A DNA stretch of 64,000 nt from Candidatus Thiodiazotropha sp. (ex Monitilora ramsayi) (GCA_025655595.1 JAHXIO010000011.1:434001-498000); one strand, 5' to 3'. Shown: positions 45,773-55,312, counted from the first letter of the stretch. A program made the numbers and translations. The notes: generated by a model not told the origin, from the letters alone.

Positions 45773-46257
45773 GTCGATCTCCTAGATAGATTCTTTGAGT
45801 TATTATCAATGCATAGGGGAGATATCTTTCCCCATTTAGAGGATTTCCCAGTATCTATGAAGCATAGTGCCAATGCAACCGGGTAAACCCCTAAAAACCG
45901 TGCGCCGAAGCACATATATCAGAATGTATAGATATACTGATACGCATTCTACGATACTTTTTATCGAAGGCAAAGCCGGGATGAGAAATAGTCTCCTAAA
46001 CGGCACCCTGCAATCCCACCCTATCCACCAAAATCCACGGATTCGACGGCGCCTATTCACTGGTTTTCATGAGATTGTCTGAATGATCCGATTTACGGCA
46101 TGCAGGAAGGCTTCCCATAGGGTAAAGTCGCACCCATACCCTCTTTTTCGAAGATGCATCAGGGCTCAGCGTAAAAATTTACTTTTAGTTTGGGATGCAT
46201 CCAGCAAGACAATCTAAAATTAAGCAAAACAACAACGCCAACCAGGAGTGAGTACCC
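45773..46257. other. gene-free stretch upstream of the dynamin-like gene
   Basis: About 485 bp without a gene on either strand. It contains TATCAG...CTGATA (centre near 45930) and an A/T-rich stretch with dyads and two copies of the 8-bp palindrome GATGCATC (listed separately). AGGAG at about 46242-46246 is the ribosome binding site of the next gene. I see no RNA gene or transposon end. Confidence 0.5.
46153..46201. promoter_or_regulatory. paired GATGCATC palindromes
   Basis: GATGCATC occurs at 46153-46160 and again at 46194-46201, 41 bp apart (about four helical turns), with GTAAAAATTTAC (46171-46182) between them. This spacing suits cooperative binding of a dimeric regulator on one face of the DNA, 60-100 bp before the dynamin-like gene. 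Confidence 0.35.
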
Positions 46258-47775
46258 ATGCATCCCGCAGGACAGGTCATCGAAGCGCGCCTACAACACC
46301 TTGAATCTCACCTGGAGCAGGAAAATCCCATACTCTTAAGTACGGTACAGAGTTTTCGCGTACTGGACGATGTGGCGTTTCGCCTGGGTTTGTTGTCTGG
46401 GGACAACTCATTCGCCACCCAGATACCCTGGTGGCCACTAATCTCCGTGCTGGGCACCTTCTCTGCCGGCAAATCCACCTTTATCAACCACTACATCGGC
46501 GACGACCTGCAGCGTTCGGGTAACCAGGCAGTGGACGATAAGTTCACCGTTATTTGCTACAGCAAAGAGGCTACTGCACACGCACTGCCAGGTGTGGCGC
46601 TCGATTCAGATCCCAGATTTCCCTTCTATCAGATGTCTGACGAGATCGAAAAGGTCGCTAAGGGTGAAGGAGACCGTATCGATGCCTATCTGCAACTGAA
46701 GACGTGCCCCAGCGAGAAGTTGCGCGGCAAGATTCTGATCGACTCCCCCGGATTCGATGCCGATGCACAACGCACATCTACCCTGCGTATCACCGACCAC
46801 ATCATCGATCTATCGGACCTTGTCCTGGTCTTTTTCGATGCACGACACCCTGAACCCGGCGCGATGCAGGATACATTGAGCCACCTGATCGAGCGCACGA
46901 TCAACAGAAACGATACCGGCAAGTTCCTCTATATCCTGAACCAGATCGATACCACGGCCCGTGAGAACAACCCGGAGGATGTCATAGCCGCCTGGCAGCG
47001 AGCCCTCGGCGAGCGGGGGCTGACCGCCGGTCGCTTCTATGCCATCTACAATCCGGAAGCCGCCGTGCCGATCGATGATGAGGCACTGCGAAACCGTTAC
47101 GAGACCAAACGCGACATCGATCTCAAGGAGATCCACAGCCGTATGGAAGAGGTTGAGATTGAAAGGGCCTACCGTATCGTGGGCGCACTCGAAAAGACCG
47201 CACGGGATATTGAAGAACGGAGCGTCCCATTGATAACAGCCACCCTACAACGCTGGCGCAAACGAGTCCTTTGGGGTGACGGTGTGATAATGGGGATTCT
47301 AGTACTGGTTCTGCTGGGATTTTCGATCAACGCAGGCTATTGGCAGGGACTCACCTTTACACCGCCCTGGCAAGGGCAAGAGGGTAATGCCAACAGCCTC
47401 CTCTCCTGGGTTTTGCTTGGCTTTTTTGTTGTCGCGTTAACCGCCATTCACTTCGGCGTAAGAGCTGTAGCCGCACGCAGCCTCCTGGGCGCAATCCGCA
47501 GACAGGCCAGTAAAGCCGACCTGAAAGGCAACCCCGCTACCGCTTTCCTGCGCAGCACCAAGCCATGGCGATCGATTTTCAGGAAGAATCCGGCTGGTTG
47601 GGGACGTAAATCCCGACGCCAGTTACGCGAGGTGCTCCAATCCACCGACACCTATATTCAGACCCTGAACGATCAGTTCACCAACCCCTCAGGGTCGGAA
47701 AAACTATTGGAGTCCGAGCCGCAACGAAACAACACCGAAACGGAAGTTGAATTGGAAGAGAGAGATTCTGCCTAA
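46258..47775 (+). CDS. dynamin-like membrane GTPase
   Basis: A 505-residue GTPase of the dynamin superfamily. The G1 loop is GTFSAGKST (residues ~77-85), the G3 motif is DSPGF (residues ~163-167), and the G4 motif is NQID (~226-229). A long helical stalk region leads to two membrane helices (GVIMGILVLVLLGFS and LSWVLLGFFVVALTAIHF, residues ~340-405), so the protein is probably an integral membrane GTPase that deforms or tethers membranes. The C-terminal tail is acidic/basic mixed. No paired dynamin partner (as in LeoABC or the DynAB type) is adjacent. AGGAG upstream supports the start. Confidence 0.82.
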   Translation: MHPAGQVIEARLQHLESHLEQENPILLSTVQSFRVLDDVAFRLGLLSGDNSFATQIPWWPLISVLGTFSAGKSTFINHYIGDDLQRSGNQAVDDKFTVICYSKEATAHALPGVALDSDPRFPFYQMSDEIEKVAKGEGDRIDAYLQLKTCPSEKLRGKILIDSPGFDADAQRTSTLRITDHIIDLSDLVLVFFDARHPEPGAMQDTLSHLIERTINRNDTGKFLYILNQIDTTARENNPEDVIAAWQRALGERGLTAGRFYAIYNPEAAVPIDDEALRNRYETKRDIDLKEIHSRMEEVEIERAYRIVGALEKTARDIEERSVPLITATLQRWRKRVLWGDGVIMGILVLVLLGFSINAGYWQGLTFTPPWQGQEGNANSLLSWVLLGFFVVALTAIHFGVRAVAARSLLGAIRRQASKADLKGNPATAFLRSTKPWRSIFRKNPAGWGRKSRRQLREVLQSTDTYIQTLNDQFTNPSGSEKLLESEPQRNNTETEVELEERDSA

Positions 47776-47815
47776 GACGCTATAGCGCCCTCTCTGAGGG
47801 TGGCTAGTTGGATAT

Positions 47816-49009
47816 TTATTCTGTAAACAGTTGCCGGCTGTTTCGACCTTGCCGCTTGCCTTCGTACATGGCTCGGTCGGCCTGAGAGTAGAGTTGGTCG
47901 ACCAATACGTTCACGGGTTTTTGATCATCTGCCTCATGATCATACACAGTCATTCCGATACTCACCGTTAATCCGAGATTACCCACATTGCGTCCGAATT
48001 CCAGCCGGGCCAGTCTTTCCTGAACCCTTTGTGCCATGAGATCCGCACCGTCCAGACCGGTTTCGGGCAACATGACGACAAACTCCTCACCCCCCACGCG
48101 GGCGACCAGATCACCACCGCGCGCCTCCTGCTGAATGACGTCTGCAATGGCGCATAGCACCTTGTCACCCAGCAAATGCCCCCATTGATCATTGATCAGC
48201 TTGAAATAATCCACATCCAACAGCATCAGACTGCAAACCTGCTGATGCCGCTGCGCCCTTGCCAACATCGATTCCGCTTCCGAAAAGAAATAGCGGCGAT
48301 TGTTCAACCCGGTCAGTTCATCAACGGTGGAGAGCTGCAGGTATCGCTTTTGCAAGCTCTCTGCTTCATGTAGTGCCGTACGTAGCTCCTTGGTACGCTG
48401 ATCAACTGCAAATTCAAGGTCGTGCAGCATTCGATGATTGTGCAGCATTTGTCCCAGACTGCTGCAGAAAAGGCTGAGAGTATGCTGTTGCCATGGCTCA
48501 AAATACTCGGGTAAAGGGTGCGCTGCATTCAGTACCGCCAATACCTGGTCACCCATTTTGATCGGCGAACTGACGAGTGAACCCGGCTGGTCGGCGCCAG
48601 GCCGTGGATTACTGATGAAGTCAGGACTCTGAGCACAATCCCGGCAGTATTGTAACTGCCCGGTCTGCAAGGCCATTCCGGCAATCCCTTCACCCGGCGC
48701 AAACGAGATGCTGGGTTTAACCCCTTCAGCAACCACCTGACCTGTGATCACGCTATGGGATTCCGTCATACAGGTTCCGGTCACACAGTTAAGGACACCA
48801 TCCTCAACGCGATAAATTGAACAGCTATCCACATTCTGATATCGAATCAGTTCGTTCAGTGCGCGCGAAAGCAGCTCATCTTCACTAATACCTTCCAGAT
48901 TGATCTGCGACAACGCCCGCAAGGCGGACAGGGAGTCGAGCAGGCTGAAAAATCGCTCTCTGAGATCCATCGATGTCTGATTGAATGACAGATCCACGAA
49001 TAACCCCAC
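47816..49009 (-). CDS. GAF-GGDEF diguanylate cyclase
   Basis: A 397-residue diguanylate cyclase, which makes the second messenger c-di-GMP from two GTP. A GAF-like sensor domain (residues ~30-180, containing the CAQSPDF and PGSLVSSPIKMGDQ segments) precedes a GGDEF domain (~230-395) with an intact active site VGGEEFVVM. I keep the GTG at 49009, which overlaps the HDOD gene stop (TAGTG) and so indicates coupling. An internal GTG (48997) with GGGG before it or the ATG at 48970 are also possible. It pairs with the HDOD gene directly upstream. Confidence 0.9.
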   Translation of the reverse strand: MGLFVDLSFNQTSMDLRERFFSLLDSLSALRALSQINLEGISEDELLSRALNELIRYQNVDSCSIYRVEDGVLNCVTGTCMTESHSVITGQVVAEGVKPSISFAPGEGIAGMALQTGQLQYCRDCAQSPDFISNPRPGADQPGSLVSSPIKMGDQVLAVLNAAHPLPEYFEPWQQHTLSLFCSSLGQMLHNHRMLHDLEFAVDQRTKELRTALHEAESLQKRYLQLSTVDELTGLNNRRYFFSEAESMLARAQRHQQVCSLMLLDVDYFKLINDQWGHLLGDKVLCAIADVIQQEARGGDLVARVGGEEFVVMLPETGLDGADLMAQRVQERLARLEFGRNVGNLGLTVSIGMTVYDHEADDQKPVNVLVDQLYSQADRAMYEGKRQGRNSRQLFTE

Positions 49010-49842
49010 TAATAGGCCAGTAGATTGGCCACAGCACGGATCCCATCATCCTGCCGCAGGAATTCCGCTTGAATGATTTCGATCTTGTCGCTTGGTATCG
49101 CCCGAAAACCCTGCACCGGATCCGACCCCTTTTTGACATCGTGACTCACCCAGGCGGCAGCCGTGTCGACAAGGTCAGATTCGACCACCTCATCCTGACC
49201 GCTCTGCTGTACGACTTGGACGATCCTGGGAGGCAGGTGCCATCGATCCAGCAACCACCCTCCCGCTTCACGACTGCTGATACCTATGATCTCCTCCTCG
49301 AATCGGGCTAAGTCCTGTCGATCCCCTTCTTCAGACTTGTCCAAAACGGTGGCATAACTTTCGGGAAAGAGATGGATAAGAACCAGCGCACCGATATCGA
49401 ACAAGAGTCCCGCCAGGTAGACACCATCCGGATCGGGACGCTCATCCATCACTATGTGACTGCATATCAATCTCGACAGGGCCGCCGTCGCCAATGCCCT
49501 GTACCAGTAGGCTTCCAGATCAAAACTACCACAGCGTGACGTATCGAAGCTGCCACTGATGGCGAGACTGAAGGATAGGCTGCGAACCATGTTCAGACCC
49601 AGGACCCGTATCACCGCATCCTCAACGGAATGGATGGGGGTGGTCTGACCGAAATAGGCCGAGTTGGCCACACCCAGAATACGGGCTGAAATCCCTGGAT
49701 CCTGGCTGATCACTCCTGACAACTGCTCAAGCGAAAGATCCTCGTCCGACAGCATCTCAAGCAGACGGGCCGCCGTTGTTGAGAGCGGCGGCAAGTGCTT
49801 CAGTGTCAGGACCTGATGTTTGGCAGTGCTGGCGATCTGCAT
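49009..49842 (-). CDS. HDOD domain signalling protein
   Basis: A 277-residue protein consisting of one HDOD domain (HD-related output domain), starting with LTLKHLPPLSTTAARLLEMLS and continuing with SQDPGISARILGVANSAYFG. HDOD proteins lack the catalytic HD residues and act in signalling, sometimes together with diguanylate cyclases. The gene overlaps the following GAF-GGDEF gene by one base, so the two are co-translated. I start at the ATG at 49842. A TTG at 49875 is in frame and would add 11 residues. Confidence 0.87.
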   Translation of the reverse strand: MQIASTAKHQVLTLKHLPPLSTTAARLLEMLSDEDLSLEQLSGVISQDPGISARILGVANSAYFGQTTPIHSVEDAVIRVLGLNMVRSLSFSLAISGSFDTSRCGSFDLEAYWYRALATAALSRLICSHIVMDERPDPDGVYLAGLLFDIGALVLIHLFPESYATVLDKSEEGDRQDLARFEEEIIGISSREAGGWLLDRWHLPPRIVQVVQQSGQDEVVESDLVDTAAAWVSHDVKKGSDPVQGFRAIPSDKIEIIQAEFLRQDDGIRAVANLLAY

Positions 49843-50035
49843 GATCCGATAACGATAAAGTGTATGTGTTGCCAATCATTTATCGGCCTATTGTGATTGA
49901 TCTTTAACCTACAGTTGTGAATCGTCGGTAAAATTTGCCAACTGTCGCAACCTGTTCTCAGTTTCACTAAAAGCGAGAGATGTCTATGGCATCAAAATGT
50001 GGCATCCATCCTGGTAAAGAACCGGTTTTTTTGTG

Positions 50036-50060
50036 TTGGTGTATTTGCTACACTAACCAA
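50036..50060 (+). promoter_or_regulatory. candidate NrtR-type operator
   Basis: GTGTA (50039-50043), 5 bp, TACAC (50049-50053), with outer TTGG and CCAA, make an imperfect dyad ~45 bp before the Nudix/NrtR gene. NrtR regulators often control their own gene and NAD genes from such sites, and nadA follows immediately. Binding is not proven. Confidence 0.35.
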
Positions 50061-50104
50061 TATGTCACCGATGTCGGTTATCGATCGAAATCCTTAAAGC
50101 TAAC

Positions 50105-50785
50105 GTGCCCGTCAATCAGCCCTACTGTTATACCCACCCTCATCCGGCAGTGACGACGGATATCGTGCTCTTCACCATTCGTGAAGAGTCACTGCAAGTA
50201 TTGCTGATACAACGAACCAATCCTCCGTTTCGTCAGATGTGGGCTCTGCCCGGCGGATTTCTCAATATGGACGAGAACCTGGAGCAGTGTGCGAATCGAG
50301 AACTGCTGGAGGAGACGGGAATCGACGGTCTCTACCTTGAGCAACTCTATACCTTCAGCGCACCTGACAGAGATCCACGCGAGCGGGTCATCAGCGCCAC
50401 CTATTTTGCCCTGACACAATCCGACACGCTGCACCCGAAGGCGGGCAGTGACGCACAGGAGGCTGCCTGGTTTCCCATTAGCGGCTTGCCCGACCTCGCC
50501 TTCGACCATGCCGAGATCGTCGAACTCGCCAGACAACGTCTGGCAGCCAAACTCAACTATTCGACCATCGCCTTTCAGTTGCTGCCCGAGACTTTCACCC
50601 TCAGCCAACTGCAGGCGGTCTATGAGACAATACTCGATGAAAAGCTGGATAAAAGGAACTTTCGCAAGGGCGTACTCGCCCGCAATATCCTCATGGAGAC
50701 CGGCGATTACTCCCGTACCGGTAACCATCGTCCCGCCAAAACCTACCGGGTGATCAATCCCACCCGGGTTGAAATCATTAAATAA
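50105..50785 (+). CDS. Nudix-type NAD-pathway regulator (NrtR-like)
   Basis: A 226-residue protein combining an N-terminal Nudix domain (Nudix box from [12 protein letters not shown] to ELLEETG, residues ~57-75) with a C-terminal winged helix-turn-helix ([19 protein letters not shown] and onward). That architecture is typical of NrtR, a repressor of NAD synthesis genes that senses ADP-ribose. It starts at GTG 50105, and nadA begins 17 bp after its stop, so the two form an operon, which supports a role in NAD control. An enzymatic Nudix hydrolase is the alternative. Confidence 0.8.
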   Translation: MPVNQPYCYTHPHPAVTTDIVLFTIREESLQVLLIQRTNPPFRQMWALPGGFLNMDENLEQCANRELLEETGIDGLYLEQLYTFSAPDRDPRERVISATYFALTQSDTLHPKAGSDAQEAAWFPISGLPDLAFDHAEIVELARQRLAAKLNYSTIAFQLLPETFTLSQLQAVYETILDEKLDKRNFRKGVLARNILMETGDYSRTGNHRPAKTYRVINPTRVEIIK

Positions 50786-50801
50786 AGCAACGAGATACCA
50801 G

Positions 50802-51866
50802 ATGAGCGTTCAATCATTGCAGCTGCCCAAAATACTGATTCCCGATCACCCCCACTGGCCAGATCTCTCAGACCGGGAAAGGGATGAGCTGAAACAGCGT
50901 ATTGCAGAGAAATTAAAGGCTCAAAACGCCGTACTGGTAGCACACTACTATACGGACGCCGACCTGCAGGCATTAGCGGAAGAGACGGGTGGCTGTGTCG
51001 CCGATTCGCTGGAAATGGCCCGCTTCGGCGCCGCCCAGGAGGCGGAGACCCTGGTGGTCTGCGGGGTCCGCTTCATGGGCGAGACCGCGAAGATCCTCAA
51101 TCCGGAGAAGCGTGTCATCATGCCAGACCTGGGGGCTACCTGCTCATTGGATGAGGGCTGTCCGGCAGATCAGTTCACCCGCTTCTGCGATGAACACCCG
51201 GATCACACGGTTGTCGTCTACGCCAATACCAGCGCTGAAGTGAAGGCGAGATCGGACTGGGTCGTAACCTCCGGTATTGCATTGCAGATCGTGGAACACC
51301 TTGCCAGTGAGGGTAAAAAGATCCTCTGGGGCCCTGACAGGCATCTCGGCAGTTATGTGCAGCGACTGACCGGTGCGGATATGCTGCTCTGGCCGGGTTC
51401 CTGCGTCGTACACGAGGAGTTTAAATCGGTAGCGCTGGAACGCATTCGGCGCCTGCATCCGGACGCAGCCGTACTCGTACACCCTGAATCCCCGGAGCAT
51501 GTCATCGATCAGGCGGATGTTGTGGGGTCCACCACCGCACTCATCAAAGCGGTGGCGGAGCTGAACAACAAGGAGTTCATTGTCGCTACCGACGGGGGCA
51601 TCTTTTACAAGATGCAGCAGATGGCACCCGACAAAGTGTTGATCGAGGCACCCACGGCCGGGGAAGGTGCTACCTGCGTCAGCTGCGCCCACTGTCCCTG
51701 GATGGGCATGAACGCCCTACACAATCTGGACAAGGTACTGGAAAGTGGCGAAAACGAGATCCACATCGACCCCATGACCAGGGAGAAGGCGGTCGTCCCG
51801 ATTCAGCGCATGCTCGATTTTGCTGCCGGACAGGGTATCGGAATGAAGGGTAAGGGTAACGCCTGA
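50802..51866 (+). CDS. nadA: quinolinate synthase NadA
   Basis: A 354-residue [4Fe-4S] enzyme that condenses iminoaspartate with dihydroxyacetone phosphate to quinolinate in de novo NAD synthesis. The cluster-binding cysteines sit in [21 protein letters not shown] and the C-terminal [13 protein letters not shown]. The phosphate-binding [10 protein letters not shown] segment near the N-terminus is conserved. I start at ATG 50802; an in-frame TTG at 50769 would overlap the NrtR-like gene. No nadB is in the window. Confidence 0.95.
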   Translation: MSVQSLQLPKILIPDHPHWPDLSDRERDELKQRIAEKLKAQNAVLVAHYYTDADLQALAEETGGCVADSLEMARFGAAQEAETLVVCGVRFMGETAKILNPEKRVIMPDLGATCSLDEGCPADQFTRFCDEHPDHTVVVYANTSAEVKARSDWVVTSGIALQIVEHLASEGKKILWGPDRHLGSYVQRLTGADMLLWPGSCVVHEEFKSVALERIRRLHPDAAVLVHPESPEHVIDQADVVGSTTALIKAVAELNNKEFIVATDGGIFYKMQQMAPDKVLIEAPTAGEGATCVSCAHCPWMGMNALHNLDKVLESGENEIHIDPMTREKAVVPIQRMLDFAAGQGIGMKGKGNA

Positions 51867-51915
51867 GGCGACAGGCATGCCGGTTCCAACAGGTTAACAG
51901 CCTCGATCAGAAGCG

Positions 51916-52482
51916 CTACCAGGGTGTAAAGCTGTTCATGAAGTCCATTGGCCGGCCCATCTGATTGATATCCCGACTCATGATGCCGGTGTTGGCGGTC
52001 ATCGCCCGCATCGCCTGATTCATCTCGGCCACATTACCGGTCATGATGCCGATATTCTGTTTCATATTGCCCACATCGACCGCTAGCGCACCTATGTTGC
52101 CATCCATCGTTGCGATGTGTGACTCCATACTGTCGACCCTATCCACCAGCACTGTGATCTGTTTGGTCATGATGGATATGTTCTCCGACAGCTTGCCCAT
52201 ATGTGTGGACATTGTCTGAAGATTCACCTCCATTCTGGGATCAACCTGTTCGGTCAGCGTATGCATATCCCGGGTTACGTTATAAATCAGGTAGAACCCG
52301 GAGAGCCCGAGTACGCCGACTACCACTAACATGGGGTAGATCATCCGCTCCCAGCGGGACATGCTCTTATCGAAGTTCTTGAAGAAATTGGTCAGCGTGA
52401 TCTCAAGCTTGACCATCGCCTTCTGTTCCGGCGAGAGATTCTTGTACTCAGGGGAGAAAGTGCGGGGATCTTTTTCGAACAT
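51916..52482 (-). CDS. membrane coiled-coil protein with C-terminal NSFTPW (paralogue B)
   Basis: A 188-residue protein with no known function. Residues 1-45 are polar and basic/acidic, a membrane helix follows (YPMLVVVGVLGLSGFYLIY), and the rest is a heptad-rich coiled coil (Met, Asp, Asn, Gly), much like the stalk of a chemoreceptor or a HAMP linker. The C-terminus is RPMDFMNSFTPW, matching paralogue A at 35678-36199 (RPMSMWNSFIPW). The conserved end suggests that this tail is the functional part. It stands alone, convergent with nadA. Confidence 0.75.
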   Translation of the reverse strand: MFEKDPRTFSPEYKNLSPEQKAMVKLEITLTNFFKNFDKSMSRWERMIYPMLVVVGVLGLSGFYLIYNVTRDMHTLTEQVDPRMEVNLQTMSTHMGKLSENISIMTKQITVLVDRVDSMESHIATMDGNIGALAVDVGNMKQNIGIMTGNVAEMNQAMRAMTANTGIMSRDINQMGRPMDFMNSFTPW

Positions 52483-52719
52483 AGGCCTTAGATTCTCCGA
52501 CTGCTTCCTGTCTGCACCATCCGGTGACGGGTATCTGGATCCGCGACAGGATTTTTCATTATGTTTGTTGTCTTATAATCGTGCTACTTGTGCGGTTAGT
52601 ATAGCCCGCGACCCATCGACTAATACAGTAAATCTACCAATCAAAGCTTGTCGTCTACCCGCTTGTTCAGTAAAAACACCGGTTTATAATGGCAGGTATT
52701 GTCCCCAGACTTACACAAA

Positions 52720-53592
52720 ATGACAGATTTCATCCTTAATCATGAGCAGGCCATCCGCCTGAGCGCCTTTTTTGGCATTTTCGCCATCATGGCGCTATGG
52801 GAGGTCTATGCACCTCGTCGCCAACGGCTCTTCACCCGCCTGCAGAGATGGAGCAGCAACCTGGGCATCGTCGTTCTCAATACGCTGGTGCTGAGACTGC
52901 TTTTTCCTACCGCAGCCGTCGGTATGGCGGCCTATGCCGATACTCAGGAGTGGGGACTGCTACCCAATATCGACATCCCGATCTGGCTGAAAATTCTCAT
53001 CGCCGTCACCCTGCTGGATCTGATCATCTATCTTCAACATGTCATGGTGCATGCCGTACCGGCTCTCTGGCGCCTGCACCGGGTCCACCACGCCGACCCG
53101 GATTACGATCTCACCACCGGCGCACGCTTCCATCCTATCGAAATCATCCTCTCCATGGTTATCAAAGTCGCCACTATCGCCGCACTCGGACCTCCGGTGG
53201 TGGCCGTGATCATTTTCGAGGTCGTCCTCAACGGCATGGCCATGTTCAACCACGGCAATGTCAAACTCCCACAGCGGCTCGATAGCGTCTTGCGCCGGCT
53301 GGTGGTCACACCCGATATGCACAGGGTGCATCACTCCATCGAACCGGAGGAGGCCAATAGCAATTTCGGTTTCAATCTCTCGGTGTGGGACCGTCTGATG
53401 GGCACCTATCGTGAGCAACCGCGCTTGGGTCAAACCGGCATGACCATAGGCATCTCGACGCTTCAGGACCCGAAACTGACAACACGTTTGGGTGGTATGC
53501 TCTTGATTCCCTTCCTACAATTCAAGGATATCTACGCCATCAACCAACGCACATGGGGCGACAAGAAGCGTGAAGGAGACGCCAAGTCATGA
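52720..53592 (+). CDS. sterol desaturase / fatty acid hydroxylase family protein
   Basis: A 290-residue integral membrane di-iron enzyme of the fatty-acid-hydroxylase superfamily. It has about four helices (near residues 10-25, 45-60, 85-105 and 145-165). The histidine clusters QHVMVHAVPALWRLHRVHH, MFNHGNVKLP and DMHRVHHS form the di-iron site. The substrate (sterol, hopanoid, fatty acid or carotenoid) cannot be told. I start at the ATG at 52720; an upstream TTG (52699) adds seven residues. The next gene overlaps by four bases, so the pair is co-translated. Confidence 0.85.
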   Translation: MTDFILNHEQAIRLSAFFGIFAIMALWEVYAPRRQRLFTRLQRWSSNLGIVVLNTLVLRLLFPTAAVGMAAYADTQEWGLLPNIDIPIWLKILIAVTLLDLIIYLQHVMVHAVPALWRLHRVHHADPDYDLTTGARFHPIEIILSMVIKVATIAALGPPVVAVIIFEVVLNGMAMFNHGNVKLPQRLDSVLRRLVVTPDMHRVHHSIEPEEANSNFGFNLSVWDRLMGTYREQPRLGQTGMTIGISTLQDPKLTTRLGGMLLIPFLQFKDIYAINQRTWGDKKREGDAKS

Positions 53593-54395
53593 GCATTGAA
53601 ACCTACGATGTCTACTTCTCCGGGGCGTGCCTGAAGACAGCCGATCCGACAGAGGTAAAGCGCAAGGTCGGAGCCATGTTCAAGCTTGAAGGCGAGAAGC
53701 TGGAGCGTTTGTTCAGCGGCAAGCCCATCCCAATCAAGCGGGGTGTGGATATGGACCAGGCGGTGAAGTTCCGTGTCGCCTTCCGGGATGCGGGGGGCCT
53801 GGTGGATATCGTACCCGAAGGCCAGCCTGCGCCGAGTCCGTCACCCACCCCTGCCGCCAGATCCAGCCCCGCTCCGAACACTGCACCATCAGAAACAACG
53901 ACCGATCCCGCCCCAAAAGCCTCACCTGATAGTTCAGACCTGACCCTGGCGGAGGGCCCGCTACCGGTAGAGGAAACGGTGGTATCACCCGTGGTGGCAC
54001 CTGACTACGGACTGTCTGCCCCTCAGGATTTCAATTTGAGTGACTGTGCTCCTGAGGTAGAAGCTGCCACCATACCCGATATCAGTGAACTGGATCTGGA
54101 TAAACCCGGCGTCACTCTTGATGAGACACCCGCCTATGAACCGCTGGAGATCGACACTGAGGCACTCGAACTGGACGAATCCGGTACTGTGCTGACCGAA
54201 GAGATGCCTGTTGATGAACCGGATATCAACATCGACGCCCTGAGCATGAGTGAACCGAAACAGGGCAGCCTGGAGGATTGCCAGCAGCCGGTCGAACCGG
54301 CACCACTACCCAATATCGACCACCTGCATCTGGATGAAGAAGCTCGGGAAAAGAGACCCCAAGGTAAGGCAAAGTTCGAGATCGCGGAGGACTAA
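53589..54395 (+). CDS. small-domain protein with acidic tail repeats
   Basis: A 268-residue protein. Residues 1-75 are a compact domain (YDVYFSGACLKTADPTEVKR, then KLERLFSGKPIPIKRGVD, ending in FRDAGGLVDIVPEG) that recurs as an N-terminal module in many gammaproteobacterial proteins of unknown function. The rest is acidic and disordered and contains a short repeat of the form xIxxLxLDxxGxxLxE (near residues 155-175, 190-205, 215-230 and 240-250). The start overlaps the desaturase stop in an ATGA arrangement, so it probably assists or localises that enzyme. It ends convergently with the DUF3108 gene, with a 4-bp overlap of the two stop regions. Confidence 0.72.
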   Translation: MSIETYDVYFSGACLKTADPTEVKRKVGAMFKLEGEKLERLFSGKPIPIKRGVDMDQAVKFRVAFRDAGGLVDIVPEGQPAPSPSPTPAARSSPAPNTAPSETTTDPAPKASPDSSDLTLAEGPLPVEETVVSPVVAPDYGLSAPQDFNLSDCAPEVEAATIPDISELDLDKPGVTLDETPAYEPLEIDTEALELDESGTVLTEEMPVDEPDINIDALSMSEPKQGSLEDCQQPVEPAPLPNIDHLHLDEEAREKRPQGKAKFEIAED

Positions 54396-55312
54396 AAGCC
54401 GAGATAGGCCTCAAGTGAACGCTGGGTCGACTCGGAAAGATCATCGTGTCGACCGTTTTCAGGGCGCCCCGTCTCCAACAGCCCCTCCAGTGCGCCGACT
54501 GTCCGTTCGGCATAGAAACGTAACATCCGCCGTTGCCCATCGTCACTGAGCCAGATATTGACCTCGTCTTTCAATCTATCCTTTTTTGTGTCGTACTCGT
54601 ACAGCTTCAAACGATAGGCTGGCAGATCCCAACCGCCACGCTTAAGGCGTTCTTTCCCCACCTCAACCCGATAGTGCTGGATTTTCTTTCCGGAGAAAAC
54701 GGAAAACTCATACCACTCACCAGGTGTTAAGTTTTTCTGGCGCAACTGATGCAGCAGTCCCATATAGTCAAGAATCTCCTGGCCATTCAACTCGATCCGC
54801 TTGGTCTGTAACAGGTCCGACCAGGCCGGGTCATCCATCGTCGCAAACTGCCGCAGATGATCTGGAGGTGACTCGGTGGTTTCTGGCTTATTCTTCACGG
54901 GCGTCTGATAGTGGTAACCCGTTCCCGCCGGCCGGTCGAACCAGAAAAGTTCCTGTTTCGATTCCCGGGTCTGTAATGCCTTGCTCGCCACCAGGGGTTG
55001 CAGTCTCTGCGCATCCAACCAGCTCCGATAGTCGAGCCGTAACGGGTAGATCATCTCAGCCTTGGCATAGGGCTCGGTGGTCATTTGCATACGGGTGGCA
55101 TAAGCCTGATTACCCTCTACCTGCGCCATCTCAGGCGCAACACTGAGTGTCAATTTGGCGATATCGAGTTTCACGAAGCCGGTCAGGATACCTCTAAAGT
55201 TCAACGTATACTCCAGCTCCTCACCCAGTTTCGTCGTTACACTGGCTGCCATCACCGGCATCGTCTGGAGTAGAAAAAGCAGTAACAGGGCTTGGATTCG
55301 CAAGATCGGCAC
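54392..55312 (-). CDS. DUF3108 domain-containing protein
   Basis: A 306-residue protein with a Sec signal peptide (residues 1-22, LLLLFLLQTMPVMA) and a DUF3108 domain, recognised by LGEELEYTLNFRGILTGFV at the start and AYRLKLYEYDTKKDRLKDEV near the end. DUF3108 proteins are exported, probably periplasmic, and of unknown function. Length is usual. It is convergent with the acidic repeat protein, with the 3' ends overlapping by four bases, and divergent from the small unknown gene at 55447. Confidence 0.83.
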   Translation of the reverse strand: MPILRIQALLLLFLLQTMPVMAASVTTKLGEELEYTLNFRGILTGFVKLDIAKLTLSVAPEMAQVEGNQAYATRMQMTTEPYAKAEMIYPLRLDYRSWLDAQRLQPLVASKALQTRESKQELFWFDRPAGTGYHYQTPVKNKPETTESPPDHLRQFATMDDPAWSDLLQTKRIELNGQEILDYMGLLHQLRQKNLTPGEWYEFSVFSGKKIQHYRVEVGKERLKRGGWDLPAYRLKLYEYDTKKDRLKDEVNIWLSDDGQRRMLRFYAERTVGALEGLLETGRPENGRHDDLSESTQRSLEAYLGF

